This document shows positions 1 through 11,911 of a stretch of 64,000 nucleotides of DNA, piece after piece. The stretch covers positions 28,456,833 to 28,520,832 of the forward strand of contig OY365811.1 in the NCBI GenBank assembly GCA_959347315.1, in the 5' to 3' direction. The notes beneath the pieces are model-generated. The model was given only the letters and a program-made list of their open reading frames with translations, did not search any database and had not been told where the DNA came from. How positions within the stretch are numbered: the first letter of the stretch is position 1; each line of letters begins with the position of its first letter. The DNA comes from Bimastos eiseni. Taxonomy: Eukaryota; Annelida; Clitellata; Crassiclitellata; Lumbricidae. Made by a program: the position numbers and the translations under genes.

Positions 1-2544
1 CTGAGTCTATCTGTATGTGTCAGTCGTGTCTGGGTGTGTCAATTTCTTTGAAGCTCCTTCGTTTCTAAATGCTTTATGACATTGCTATTTGAATTTTGAT
101 ATATTCTTCAATCGTCTTAATAAAGAGCATAACAACAAATCAGTGATGATAATAATAATAATAATAATTATTCGCAACTGTATTATTAATAAATTCCGCA
201 GTTTCATCCGACAGCCAGATTGATGAATGATGGAATGGAAATTCTAAAACGGTTTATAACAATCAATCACACTGTTCGCATAATGACTTCTTTCCATTTT
301 CATTTAACATGAATCATGATATCTCTCCAATTCATCTAATTCGTTTTAATTTAATTTTCCCTCCAGCGATTTTATGCAGATGATTTATCTTTCAAATGCT
401 GTGCTGGGTAAATTCTACGGAGCTAAGAAAACAAATTGAAACAAGATTAGCAAAGTCCTTCTTTATTTTGCGACATAGAAAAGTCCACCTATTTGCTTAT
501 TGTCGACATCAAGCCTCGTCTTTCTGTTAGGTGTTGCGGTATGTCAATTGCCGTGCAATAAAATAAAGGAATATTTATTAACTGCACATGTCAAAAGCCT
601 CTCAGTGTACAATACGGCTTTATATAGCGCCTTCAGACGAGAAGAAGCGCCATACGGTGGCCGAAGATGGTTCATCCAAGTGCTTCAATTTGCTTATTTC
701 GTTGCGTGTTTGTAGATCGTGACCATTTGCGATGTGCGGATCCGTCTAAACTGGTTCTCTTGTCCAGTGGGAAAGCAGACAGTGGCCACGCCTAAGCGCC
801 TTCCTTCCTTCCTTCCTTCCTCCTTCCCTCCTTTCCTCTTTCTTCCGTCGATCCGCATACAAATGGGCGACGCTGGACACTTAATATTCAGCTGGCCATC
901 TGTCAGCGAATAGGAGAACTCGGAGCAACGCTGTATAACAAAGACGCCGTGACCAGAAGAAGATTTGAAACAATAATATTGGATTGAGTAGAGAGGATCT
1001 GAGCCAAAGACGTCGATGGTCAACAACATACAGCAATGAAGTCATATTGACTAGAATCGAAGAGTCTAGACGGTTCCTGAATAACCAGACGTACAGAGGG
1101 CGTGTTACGCCGGTGGAATTCTATATTCGAGGACTTGGACAATGAATGAACGGGCGGAAGTGGTTCCGATTGAAAGATAAGAGGACTTGTCAACATCGCC
1201 TCTCCATATTCCCTCTCCCAATTCCTTCCGAATGATTCCCTCTGTTCCTGCTGCCGCGTTAATCGAATTGGATGACCCCCAAAGACACGATGTCCCCCTA
1301 CTCCTCCTCTTCCGTCAGCAGCCTCCTCGCGACGACGCAACATAACGATGCATTGTCAATTCATTTGGCGCATTTATTTGTTCTGCATTTCACCAATCTT
1401 CTGGTCATCCTTGTGACTTACTGCATCCTGGTGCGGAGTGCCTGTGTATATCAAAATCTTGTTGGCAATCGGAGCTCTGTTTACCCTCTACTTACGCATA
1501 TTAGTCGTCATGTCGTAAATACAATATAGAGTCGTTCACTCGTCTGGCGTCATTTCCGGCGCCTGACGTCACTTCCGGGCACCGACGTCATTCCGTCGCC
1601 GTCCTAATATACTGCAGGGACGATTTAGTCGTCGCGACAACGACCGAGTTATTGATTCCTGCCTCGTCGCTAGGGGCGCTGCCGAAAGCAGACGACCGAT
1701 CGAACGGCCCCTTTTGAGTCTCTACTTAGTCAAACGGAATCGACGCCGTCGACAAAGGCTTTTAAGAGAAGAAGGAAAGCTCATCTATGTTGGCCGTCTG
1801 ACAAATGTAGCGGATGCAAGTCAAGAACACAGCTCAAGTGTGGCGATTTTCACCTAAGAAATTCCTAAAATCGACACTAACTAACTTCTCCCTAGAACGG
1901 TTCCATCTCAATTTCGATGCTTTATCTTGCTTTAACATAATGTCTAGGTTGTTTCTTGACGTTGTTCTATATATAAGCGCTCATTGGTCGACTTCGCATT
2001 TTTCTGACCGATGATGTTTCCATAAGCGATTGCCTCGCGTCTTATTGGTCAGATCTTAATACGTTAAAAACGAAGCAATCATTCAGTTTAGGCGCCTCGA
2101 TTTCGATACTCTTAAGTGACTGACCGCACACATAAAGATAAGTAGGTAATTGGTTCTGGTTGTATCGAAATTCCCCTTTCTCTCTATTTGAAAAGTTCGT
2201 GTTGTGCCAGTCTGACTTCTTCGTTGTGAAATATCCATTTGTCTTGGAAACGAAGATGACGGACCTTTAAATGAGAAGCCGTGATGAAGGGTCTCAAACG
2301 AATAATCCCTTCTTCTTTGCGCATGTATTGCGTGCCAAACCGAAGAGTCCAGGGCGAACGCGTTGAGCTGTTCATCAACCAGCTTGGTGTGGGACACCTT
2401 TGAAGATTAATAAGACCACAGACCCTATAGAAAACGGCTTACATAAAATTCTTAATGTTCCAGTAATAATTTGACCTCCAGCTGTAACACTAATGATACA
2501 TTGTTTTTCGCGTTTACAGTCCCTTCTAACTATAGCGCATTGAT

Positions 2545-2640
2545 TCCCCGCCAGATCATCGTTGAAGCGCTTCTGGATAAGCTGGTTCCCGCGACTTCGT
2601 TTTAGTAGGCGCTATAGAAATTTTGATATTACGATGACAA
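2545..2640 (+). repeat. Dispersed SINE/LINE-tail-like repeat, copy 1
   Basis: The segment carries the words 'aagctggttcccgcgactt' and 'ggcgctatagaaat'. The same order of words recurs near 27120, 29070, 27550 and 54710 in this window. The GCGCTRTAGAAAT ending resembles the 3' tail of the LINE fragments near 53000 and 63700, so this is probably the tail of a SINE mobilised by such a LINE. The family name is not known to me. Confidence 0.5.
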
Positions 2641-3656
2641 TGCACTCTCACGTTAACCCTTAGACTCTATTGAGGTTTCATTAGACGAAGTCGCTGTTTA
2701 CTTGGACTTAGATTTCTAAGGGTTGGGAGAAAGATTCTTTAATTGCAAGACAAATGCACTCACTACCTCTGTGGTAACAAACTTAAATGCACACGTTTTT
2801 CAATAGCGATCATGTTACCCTCTTCAACCCAATGAAGCGACCGAGCAAGACCTTTCACTACGGTATCGCTGCCCGTTCGAAGGCCCCCGTGTGTAGAATG
2901 TAGACTGGGAGTCCCCGAAAGGGCCCCGATGCATGTTCCTTAACCGCTATTGTCTTGACAGTACACTCACCACATTAAAAAGTGCACCCTGCGCTATATC
3001 GCTAATAGCCCCTGCAATTAACCTGAATGATAATTTGAATGATAAAATACTCTGCTTGACTGAACATCACCTATAAAGTATTAACTATAGTGTGGACCAT
3101 ACATTAGATCTTCCTGCGAATGATGGGACACCTAGCGAGTGTAGCAGCCATTACAACTCGCTGCTTCTCATAGGACCAAACGAACATTCGATCCTTTGCA
3201 ACGTCGATCTGCGAATAGACAACACAATGTAAGAGTATGAGGAAACCTTTCGTTCTTTGCTGCGGCTGCACAGAAGGAACATGAGCCCTTGGCAGTAGAT
3301 AAAATCCAGTCCCTTGAAAACAGGAGCTCTTGTTGCATGGTCTGCGTAGGCCTATATGTATAAGACAGCTTATAAGTATGTTCTGAAAACAGACCCGATT
3401 ACTGAAAAGGTCACGTCCACGAAGTCAAAGACAAACCGCGCGTTTAGATGCAAAAACTATCGACAAAGAACTCTAGCAACAACTCTTTACTCTTTACTGT
3501 TTACTGTTACACAAAAATTACAAATTGCTTCACATACATGTAAAACATGCACGAACCACTAAACCAGTCAACAGTTCCGCCTAAATTTACTCCATTTCGC
3601 CACTATACATATAGTCTACAGCCCATGGGCTGGATAACCGATACATATTATGCCTG

Positions 3657-3757
3657 CCTTCAAATGCACGATTTACGCTTTCAAATGCACAATTTACGCA
3701 TTCAACTGCCCAATTATTGCCTTCAAATCGTGCATTCAAATGCACGATTTGTGCCGC
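3657..3757. repeat. Short degenerate tandem repeat of about 20 bp
   Basis: The phrase 'ttcaaatgcacgatttacgc' and close variants occur about five times in succession, including one inverted form (aaatcgtgcattcaaatgca). No coding meaning is apparent. Confidence 0.6.
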
Positions 3758-3973
3758 TTGCTATGATGCATAAGCCTATCTCTCGTCCGATGAAAAATGA
3801 GTCTTTTAAACAGCGGTGAAAAAACTTCGATTTTTATCTTAAAAAAAATCGACGCCAAGTTCAAGTGAAATTAAAATGCAATTCACATTCACTGTTCGTG
3901 AAGAAGATATGACGAACGCTTGAAAGCAGTGTCTGTGTGTATGTATGTTCGTGTATTTGTGCATATCTTAAAG

Positions 3974-4286
3974 CAGCGATTCTCAACCTGTGGGTTCCGA
4001 TCCTTGCGTCAGTCGCCTGCCAATTTGCCAGAGGTCGGCTGAGACCTGAAGAAATTTAAGTTCTTGTGACAAAGACCTGTTTATTGCAAAATTCTTGCCC
4101 AAATTCTCCTGTAGCTTTGACAATTTTAAGAGCGACGTATGGTTGCGAGAGGGTAATTTATAGACCCTCTGGACCCTGAGAGAAAATCCTACAGCCTAAG
4201 TTTTAGTGCATACTTCTGTTGGGAGTCGCCACAACTTCGCAAATGTTTCCAAGGGGTCGCAGCACTAGAAATGTTGAGAACCGCTG
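3974..4286. mobile_element. Non-autonomous hAT-like MITE (CAGYGRTTCTCAACC family)
   Basis: A 313-bp element begins CAGCGATTCTCAACC and ends with the near inverse, GTTGAGAACCGCTG. Flanking octamers are TCTTAAAG and TCTTATTA, a decayed 8-bp target duplication (5 of 8 positions). CAG...CTG ends with 8-bp duplications are typical of hAT transposons. There is no transposase frame inside, so it depended on a partner. A second, partial element with the same end lies at 56388. Confidence 0.7.
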
Positions 4287-4936
4287 TCTTATTAGGTGCT
4301 GAACATCCCGTCTGGCAAATGAAAGGTTGCAAAATAGAAACAGTCATGGAAACATACAGTTCCAGACAGACAGACTGAGCCGGCTCTAGAAGCTTCAAAA
4401 TGTGTCATCGAAATGTGTTGTTGAGGAGAAATTGATTTGACGACGGGAGATCAGGTCGTCGTTTCTGTGCAGGTGGTTGACGGGACGTGAAATGGATCGA
4501 CGGTCACGTGACATAACTGACAGCTGACCTTCCACAGATGCTCAGCTGCCGATGCATCACGTGCGAACGAACGAGGCGCCTTCTCTTTGCAATCACTTGC
4601 GTCAACAAGCACAACACAGACAGATCAGTCTAAATTTAGAGAGATTTATTGATAACTTAAATATATCAAAACCTAAGTCATTACTAGTGTCCTTCAAAAA
4701 CAGCACATACAAAAAAATCAGTGCATCAATTAATAAATTAATCAATCAGTCAGTCAGTTAGTAACTAAAAATCAATTAATAACTTGAAACTTAACGACAT
4801 ATAGCTAATAGACATATACAGCATAATCGGTAATTAAATCATCGAGATTTCAATTACATTAATCAAATCCAAACGAATGATAGATCAATAATCTAATCAA
4901 TCGATCGCTAAATCAAGCAATGGATCATATCTAAAC

Positions 4937-5144
4937 CTGTAATATTGTCCTGAGCGAGAGATGATGCTTGGTTCGAGGCAGCAGTAGACCGTTGTCCTGG
5001 CGCCCTCTTCTGGCGTCAGCAGACGAACCCGGAAGCAGCCCCAGAACAAACTGAAGCACCTCGACGACACAGTTCCCTCCAACTCCCGACCAAGGTCCGT
5101 CCGAACGAGACCCGGATGTAAGCTGTACGCCGTTATACCCCGAT
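4937..5144 (-). CDS. SDR gene exon 5 (HPG motif, substrate-binding region)
   Basis: The acceptor is tttcgatgcag|ATCGGGG, giving 68 codons, and the donor is TATTACAG|GTTTAG (phase 2). It encodes RGITAYSLHPGLVRTDLGRE, a Cys/Phe-rich stretch (CFSLFWGCFRVRLL), and then TPEEGARTTVYCCLEPSI ending in SGQYY. This matches 'VNALHPGVVRTELGR...TPEEGAQTSLYLALEP...SGKYF' of family members. If the donor is skipped, translation continues 15 codons (from RFRYDP) to a stop near 4897, which would give a shortened C-terminus. Splicing to an unseen exon is more likely. Confidence 0.85.
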
Positions 5145-7898
5145 CTGCATCGAAACATAAGGCAATGTATGGTAATGCACTTCAATGTAATGTCATGAAT
5201 ACGATTCAATGCGATGTAATGCAGACAGACCACTGGCAGGGAGGCACTGCTGTGAAGAGCTTCTTTGAGTTAACGCCAAGCAAAGGAATACGATGCGAAA
5301 CTAGGAGTTATTTAAGAAATCATTAATATATTCGCTTATTTGTAAAAGAGACAATTCTGGGTTACAGCCTTAATCATACCCTTAGCACGAGTACGTTCAA
5401 TAACGTAGATCACAGTATAGAGTTCTGGTGAGTTATTGGCAACAGAGGTGGTTTTTGCTAATGCGAGACCCAAAGTAACCGTGGAAATGCGAAGCCCATT
5501 TATTATAAGTTTTAGATCATTCAGTTTGTATAGCGTATCCCTGTTATGGCTGGGTCACGGCCCCGCGGGTGCCTGCATTAGTGTGTGGTGAGCATTTGTA
5601 CGTCATAAACTGCCATTAATGATGCGCACGTAGGCCGTAAGTCATCGCAACACTCGACATTTATGGGTAAAGAAAAGTTAACTTTTCAGTAGGCCTATAT
5701 TGAAAATTTAAGACATAATTGTAAAAAATGATTTACATTTATTCGCAATAAAATTTCAATTTAACTCCTTCTCATTTGCATAAGACTATATATAAGTCTT
5801 ATCTTTTTGAAAATATTAATTCAATTTCACTTTCGGAACTGTAACGGAGGCAAACTCGTCAATTAAATCCGAATAGTCCAAAGATCGACTGAGTTCATGT
5901 TCAATAGTAATTATTGCTAAACCATAAAACCGATCCGGACCAATTAATCTTCTGAACGCAAATGTGTTATATACCTAAGCTTCAACTTAGGAAATGACAT
6001 TTCAGCACTTGCCACAAAACCAGATAATCGAAGGCCTTTGCGCATGTAGGTAGACTATGCCAAAATGTGGAAAAGTTTCTACTAAAAAATTAGGCCTATC
6101 TGTAACATAGGCCTACAGCAAAATGTCTAAAAATTCAATGATTTCCTATTTATTTATTCTAGTGAGAGCTGTTATTTATGAGATTAACTCTGCATCTGAT
6201 TCATTCGTGCTAGAATCAAGAGGAGCAATTTATAACTATCTGCAGAAAATCAGCAGTTCATTTGCATCTGGGTGTTCATCAACTCAGCGTATAACTCTAT
6301 CATAGCACAGGTGTCAGAATAGCAGCAATCTGTACAAATACAAAACCTATATCTGAAGCATTCTACGGTTTTATAAAACTCTAAATTAAAATATCGTAAA
6401 TAACACTTTTCGTTTGATAAAATTGAGCTAAAATCTTAAGTTTTTCTTACTTTACTATGAAGTTAATTTTCTTGTTGAATTATCAAATAATTATGCAAAC
6501 TGGGGCGCTTCGAAATGCTGCTCCAACATAAAATATCGGATTAAAGTTAAACAATAATTTTAGCATTTGAGTGCGTACAGATTGTGTTAGAAACCCACTT
6601 TAAAAATGAATTACGTGAATAATAAAAGGAACTCCCGCCAATTTCTCGTTTCCGTCTTCTAATAATACGTCGGTTCATTTTGTTTTATCTATCTATGACG
6701 CAACGATGGCTGAGGGTAAAAGAACGTTTGTCTCGTTCCGTCTCGTAACATTACTGCTAACGCGCATATTATTTCAAAGAAGACTTAAAGTCAAATCAAC
6801 AGTTTTTACAGTCAGCTGGATTCGATTCGATTTATTAATTATTTTTGCACCATTAAACAAAACTTAAACATTCAAACAGTCATATTCACAGATGTATTCT
6901 TTAATTTCTTTATAAATGTCATAGTTTAATTCCCCGCGCGAGGACGCTAAAAGCTCTATCCAAGGCAAAAGGTTACGCCAACCTATATATGCCTCAAGTA
7001 GTCACTGATAACCTCGGAGTTATACATGTAGCCTAGTTACTACGTCCGAGTTTTAGTTTCGACTCCTTAATCTTTATTATTGCTCAGCAGTTTTTAATAA
7101 CTTAAGCTAACATTACCAAAAACCTAAACTTTTCTTAACAACAAGAAGACGAGCAGTCCCGAAAGCTCTCCGGGGGCAGCCATAGATATACGAAGTGTTA
7201 GCAACCTTAGTTTTTTTAGCCATGTTATGAGGGCGGGTGACCAGTCCTTCCCCTCGCAGTCACATCTTCCCACCAACAGCGTACAGTCAGTAAGCTACTC
7301 GTAGCATCTGAGTTTGCTAAGAGGCGCATGTGGAACCGAAGACACGAAAAACAATTCTGAACCCGATGACCTCCTCTCGCTCGACATCAGTTCAAACACG
7401 CTAACCACTATATACACTGTCAAAACTTAGTTATATTCCTTGTTAATGGAAACTTCCTTAGACCAACTGGAGCAGCATTAATCCACTCTGGCGATTACAC
7501 GAATTACTACAACACACAAGGGGACGAATGGAACCAATGAAAGCCACTTCTACGACGGAAGACTGATGTTCTTGAACTGGAGTCCGCGGCTGATGCACTT
7601 AACGACCCTTTGGAATTGCACGTAATTAATTGGCTTCGGTTGAATGAGGCTGCAGTGCCAGCAGATGTCAGATGCATTTCCACGTCATATATTTTCACTC
7701 AGATTGCCAATTAACTGTCCGGCCACACAACTGTACTAATTGGGAAGAGGTTGGCACATATATCAATATAGAGGAGCAGTCCTTGAGTCAATCCCAAAGG
7801 CAGATATCAAGTGTTAAAAGTTCATGCTCGTAAATGCAGGCGGTCGGTCGGTCGGTTCCTCCCACCAACAATGTTCGGTCACTGCACTCATCGTGGCT

Positions 7899-7936
<38 letters not shown>

Positions 7937-10900
7937 CCATCATATATATTTATACAATTGTATATAGGGGAGCAAGTGGAGCAGAAATCTGGAAACTAAT
8001 ATCTGCTTGGTCCACAGCCCAGAATGCTTACCTCTTAACAATATATATATACATATATATATACATATATATAACATGTATATGGTATTATATATAATAA
8101 TGTTACTCGTTATTCTCTCTAATAGTTGCATTTCTTTTGTTGCCGAGTGACTGTAAACGTGATTTCAATTACACTTAACGACCGCAGATGATTTTTTTGT
8201 TCTCAGTACCATGCGAATACATCCGCTTCTTGTGTCCCATCAGGTAGAATAGCATAAATCACGCATATTTTCATTTCAGTGTATACGATACTAAGTAGAA
8301 TAACACGAATCACACATGATATCCTTTCAGTCTAAACGATACAAAGTGGAATCACATAAATTGCACATGTGTGCACATCAGTCCGAGTGATAGGCCTACA
8401 TATTTATAAACAAAGTCATCGTGCCATATAATAAAGAAACTCACACATAATAATTAATAGATGTTGGCCACTGTGCAAATAAATTCGTCATAGGCCTATA
8501 TTATAGAACGATGGCTTTTAAAACTAAAATATATACTTGTCCAATTCAATGATTAACTGCCTGCCCGAGTATAAGATAATTATAAGCCATATGTCGGTAT
8601 GAGGTCACCTTTGAGGAGACTTGCGAGGTGGTTTGTGAAGAGTATGTTGGCCGTTTTGCTTCTTCCGTAAGCCTTGAACACATTCCAATTGTGCTGAGTC
8701 TGAAGATCGTCGAAGTCGATGTTGTAGAAGAAGTGAGCGACTGATGAAACCGTTACAACCCGACTCGGTCGACACAACTCGAGTTTCGGCAACAGTAAAT
8801 AGGTCAACAGGAAGTGACCTAGATGCATACGCATAAGGTACTTAAGTATATATATATATGCTCGATTACATTAGATTTCAATGCCTTTTCTATATGTGCA
8901 TTGTGCAATGTGCATATAAACAAGCTAATGTATGTTGTACTTTGCATTAACGCTATTATTTTGGCAAAATGTCCCTAATTCTGTGTGGAATATTATTCTC
9001 TATTCTCCGACCGTCAGTTGAACCTGTTTCCTTTCATGATGGAACCGGAGTCACGTGTCGCTTTTTATATAGATATGCAAAATGAGACCTCGCAATACAG
9101 TTCGTAGTTAATGTAGGGTCCATCCATATATTACGTACGCAAAAAATCGGATTTTCTTACCCCCGACCCCCTGTTGCACCTCGTACATTTCGTGGACCCC
9201 TCCCCCTTTGCGACCTACATCTGAGCTCTATCCCCTCCCCCATTGCACAGATTAAATCGCTAAAAAAATCTATAGGACATTGATTTTATCACAGGCTATT
9301 TATTTCTGTTAAGCATGATATTTAACAGCTTAAATTTGTTAACTGTTTTGAAGAAATAAAACACTAACAATACTCGCATTTTGAAGTTTTAATGCTACAT
9401 AAAATTGCAGGAATATAGTATGTGATTGGGTTTACAGTTCTGATTTTAATATTCCGTATTGTGTACATCATAATTAGACAATTTTATTTGCGTACGTACA
9501 TATTTTCTGGACCCCTCCCTTACCATACGCACCCGTACGCAAAATCGCCGAAATTCGAAACCCCTCCCACTCGCTGCGTACGGAATAATTATGTGGACCG
9601 CCTCTTAGTGAATTTAGAAAAGGAATAGTAATATTGAAGTTCTTCTGAGTAGATATCTTGAAGGGGCGCTTTATCAAGTATTTTTTATTGATCGCTTGAT
9701 TGATATGGATCATGCATAACATAATAAAGGTCCTAATCTATAACACTGGTGGTTGTACATTATATTATATATGGGTTGATTGTATACCAAGGTGGTTGAC
9801 TGCAAAGTGTGTTTCGAATCCATCCTCTGTTTCATGTCTTTCGGATGCTATTACTCCGGCGTTGTTCACAAGGAGATCGACACGCGATTCATCTGTATCA
9901 GCAAATGCACAGTAACGTTAACATAACTGATATAGTGCAATCTATTTAGTTATAGTGCAATCTATTTAGTTCAACTGCAGTGTTTACAATAGAGTTGCGA
10001 GTGCATGTCGTCTGCAAAACCTCGACGTATCTTCGAGATGTGATTGGTCATCACTCGAAGAATTCGTCATCATATAATATGACGCAATGCCGTCACTGCC
10101 AGTGACACGGTTGTCTTGTTTGCAACACTGAGTTGCGGGTTCGTGGCCTGCTTCATATACTACATCATCTAGGTCCCTAGGAGGTAAACGATGGCTGGAG
10201 TAAACAGGTTTTTCTTCTGCGGCCGAACCGTCGGCCCAAAAAACGAAAATTCTACAAAAAATCGCGCAAAAAGACCTCTGCGCATGCGCAACCATTGGCG
10301 CATGCGCACTGTCAACGCCTGAAATTTTTAATACGCGTCGTGAGTGTCGATTAGGGTCAGATTAAGCATCGTGAGGGTCGTTTAGGGTCAGGGTTAGTGT
10401 CGTTTTTCGGAAAACTTTCGTCCGCAGAAGTAATTCTTTTGTGCGTTTCAGATTTTTTATAGGCTATTAAGGTTTTATCGTACATAAAAGCTCACACCGG
10501 ACACAAAATTACAACCCAGACTTAGGCCTACGTGAAGAACATGCCCTAGCCCCTCCTCCGGTGTCCAAGTCACATTTCTTGTAGTTGTGTGCACTGCAGA
10601 GTATAGACTACAGCATACAGGACCATAAATAATATTCTGATTAGCTACTAACAAAATAAATCTAACTTAAAAAATAAAATCCCAATATTGAACTTCTAAA
10701 AGCTTTTTAAATCGAATTATTTTAAAGTCCTTGGTTAAGTGTCGAGCCTCTGAAGCGATTTCTGCGCATGGACTGAGACCTAGTCCCAGACTCCTCACAC
10801 ACAGCTACCTACAGCTGTCGTTTGATGCCACGTTCACTGAACACAGTGGACAGAGACTCAGTCTCAGTCTCAGATAGGCACTAAATGCAAATAATTGTCA

Positions 10901-11867
10901 CTGCTCTGTGATCTAGGCGGAGACAGTTCTTTTTGAGGACGCTTTGTTGATTCACATCGACCCCAACTTTACAGAGGCATAATTAAATAATAATTCTTTA
11001 GTGTGTCGAATTTATGTAATGACAAAAAGGAAACGTCCGCTGTGGTCGTATAAATATCAAGAGTTTGCTTAATTCAGCTCTGGATTTGGTTCAAACTGCC
11101 AAGCAATTAGACGAAAACAAATCGCATCTTACAAAAAAAGTAAATAGTAATCGTAATCTCAACAATACAAAACGCTACTTGAAGTCAAAGAGCTGTCCAT
11201 CCTGAGATATTAATTGGAAATCCAAGTCCAGTTCCCAGAAGACCACGGAGAGTATATATAGGAGGCAAAGGAGAAGGGCGGAGGAAACCTCGCCACTGTC
11301 TGGACTTTGACAGTTCCAGTCCCAAGCCTGGAGAAAGGAGGAGGGCGACACAGAATTATCTATGATATGGAACGGTGTCGTTAAAAAATCAACACATAAA
11401 TGGCGGAGGAGAGAGTAGGTCAGGGTAAGAAGTCTTGAGTTGTCGAGAGGAATAAAGATGAATATTCACGTGACTTCTTAATTTTCATAATAATAGCGAC
11501 CCACCCAACATCGAATTAAGAGAACAAAGAAACATGAAAAATAAAGATTTTATTGGACATAAAACAAAGTTCTAAAACAAAAATAGGTAAATATAAACTG
11601 TGATAATGGGGGGACCGGCGTAGAATTTAATTATAAATAGCTTTAATAAAACAATCCAAGATTTGTTAATAATATTATATTCAAATAGGTATAGTTCGTT
11701 TTGGTCAAAGTTCAAAGTTTTGACGACACGATAATTACACTAATTCAATTCAATGTATAATTTTTTTATTCATTTCAACACCACTCTCCACCTCAGTTCA
11801 ATGATAAATGCCGACGCTTGATCAAAGAGTCGACCGGCGCTTCAGGCCAGGAACCAAAATCGTGGAG

Positions 11868-11911
<44 letters not shown>

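Larger units (their letters stand above)
1..4936. other. Gene-poor flank downstream of the SDR gene
   Basis: No convincing coding exon was found on either strand. Contents are AT-rich unique sequence, a short CCTT pyrimidine run near 798-838, a SINE/LINE-tail fragment near 2545-2640, a small tandem repeat near 3657-3757 and a hAT MITE at 3974-4286. The terminal exon of the minus-strand dehydrogenase is expected somewhere here or beyond the left edge, but I could not identify it. Confidence 0.5.

Noticed and set aside
1020..1529. Short frames on both strands near 1.0-1.5 kb
   Set aside because: No conserved motif, no splice-consistent borders, and opposite frames are equally open.
2083..2397. 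Candidate terminal SDR exon on minus (EQLNAFALDSSVWHAIHAQ)
   Set aside because: The acceptor phases available do not give the frame with the family-like W pattern, and similarity is too weak.
10350..10410. TTAGGG-like words suggesting interstitial telomere sequence
   Set aside because: Only scattered TTAGGGTCAGGGTTAG fragments within a MITE; no tandem TTAGGG array.
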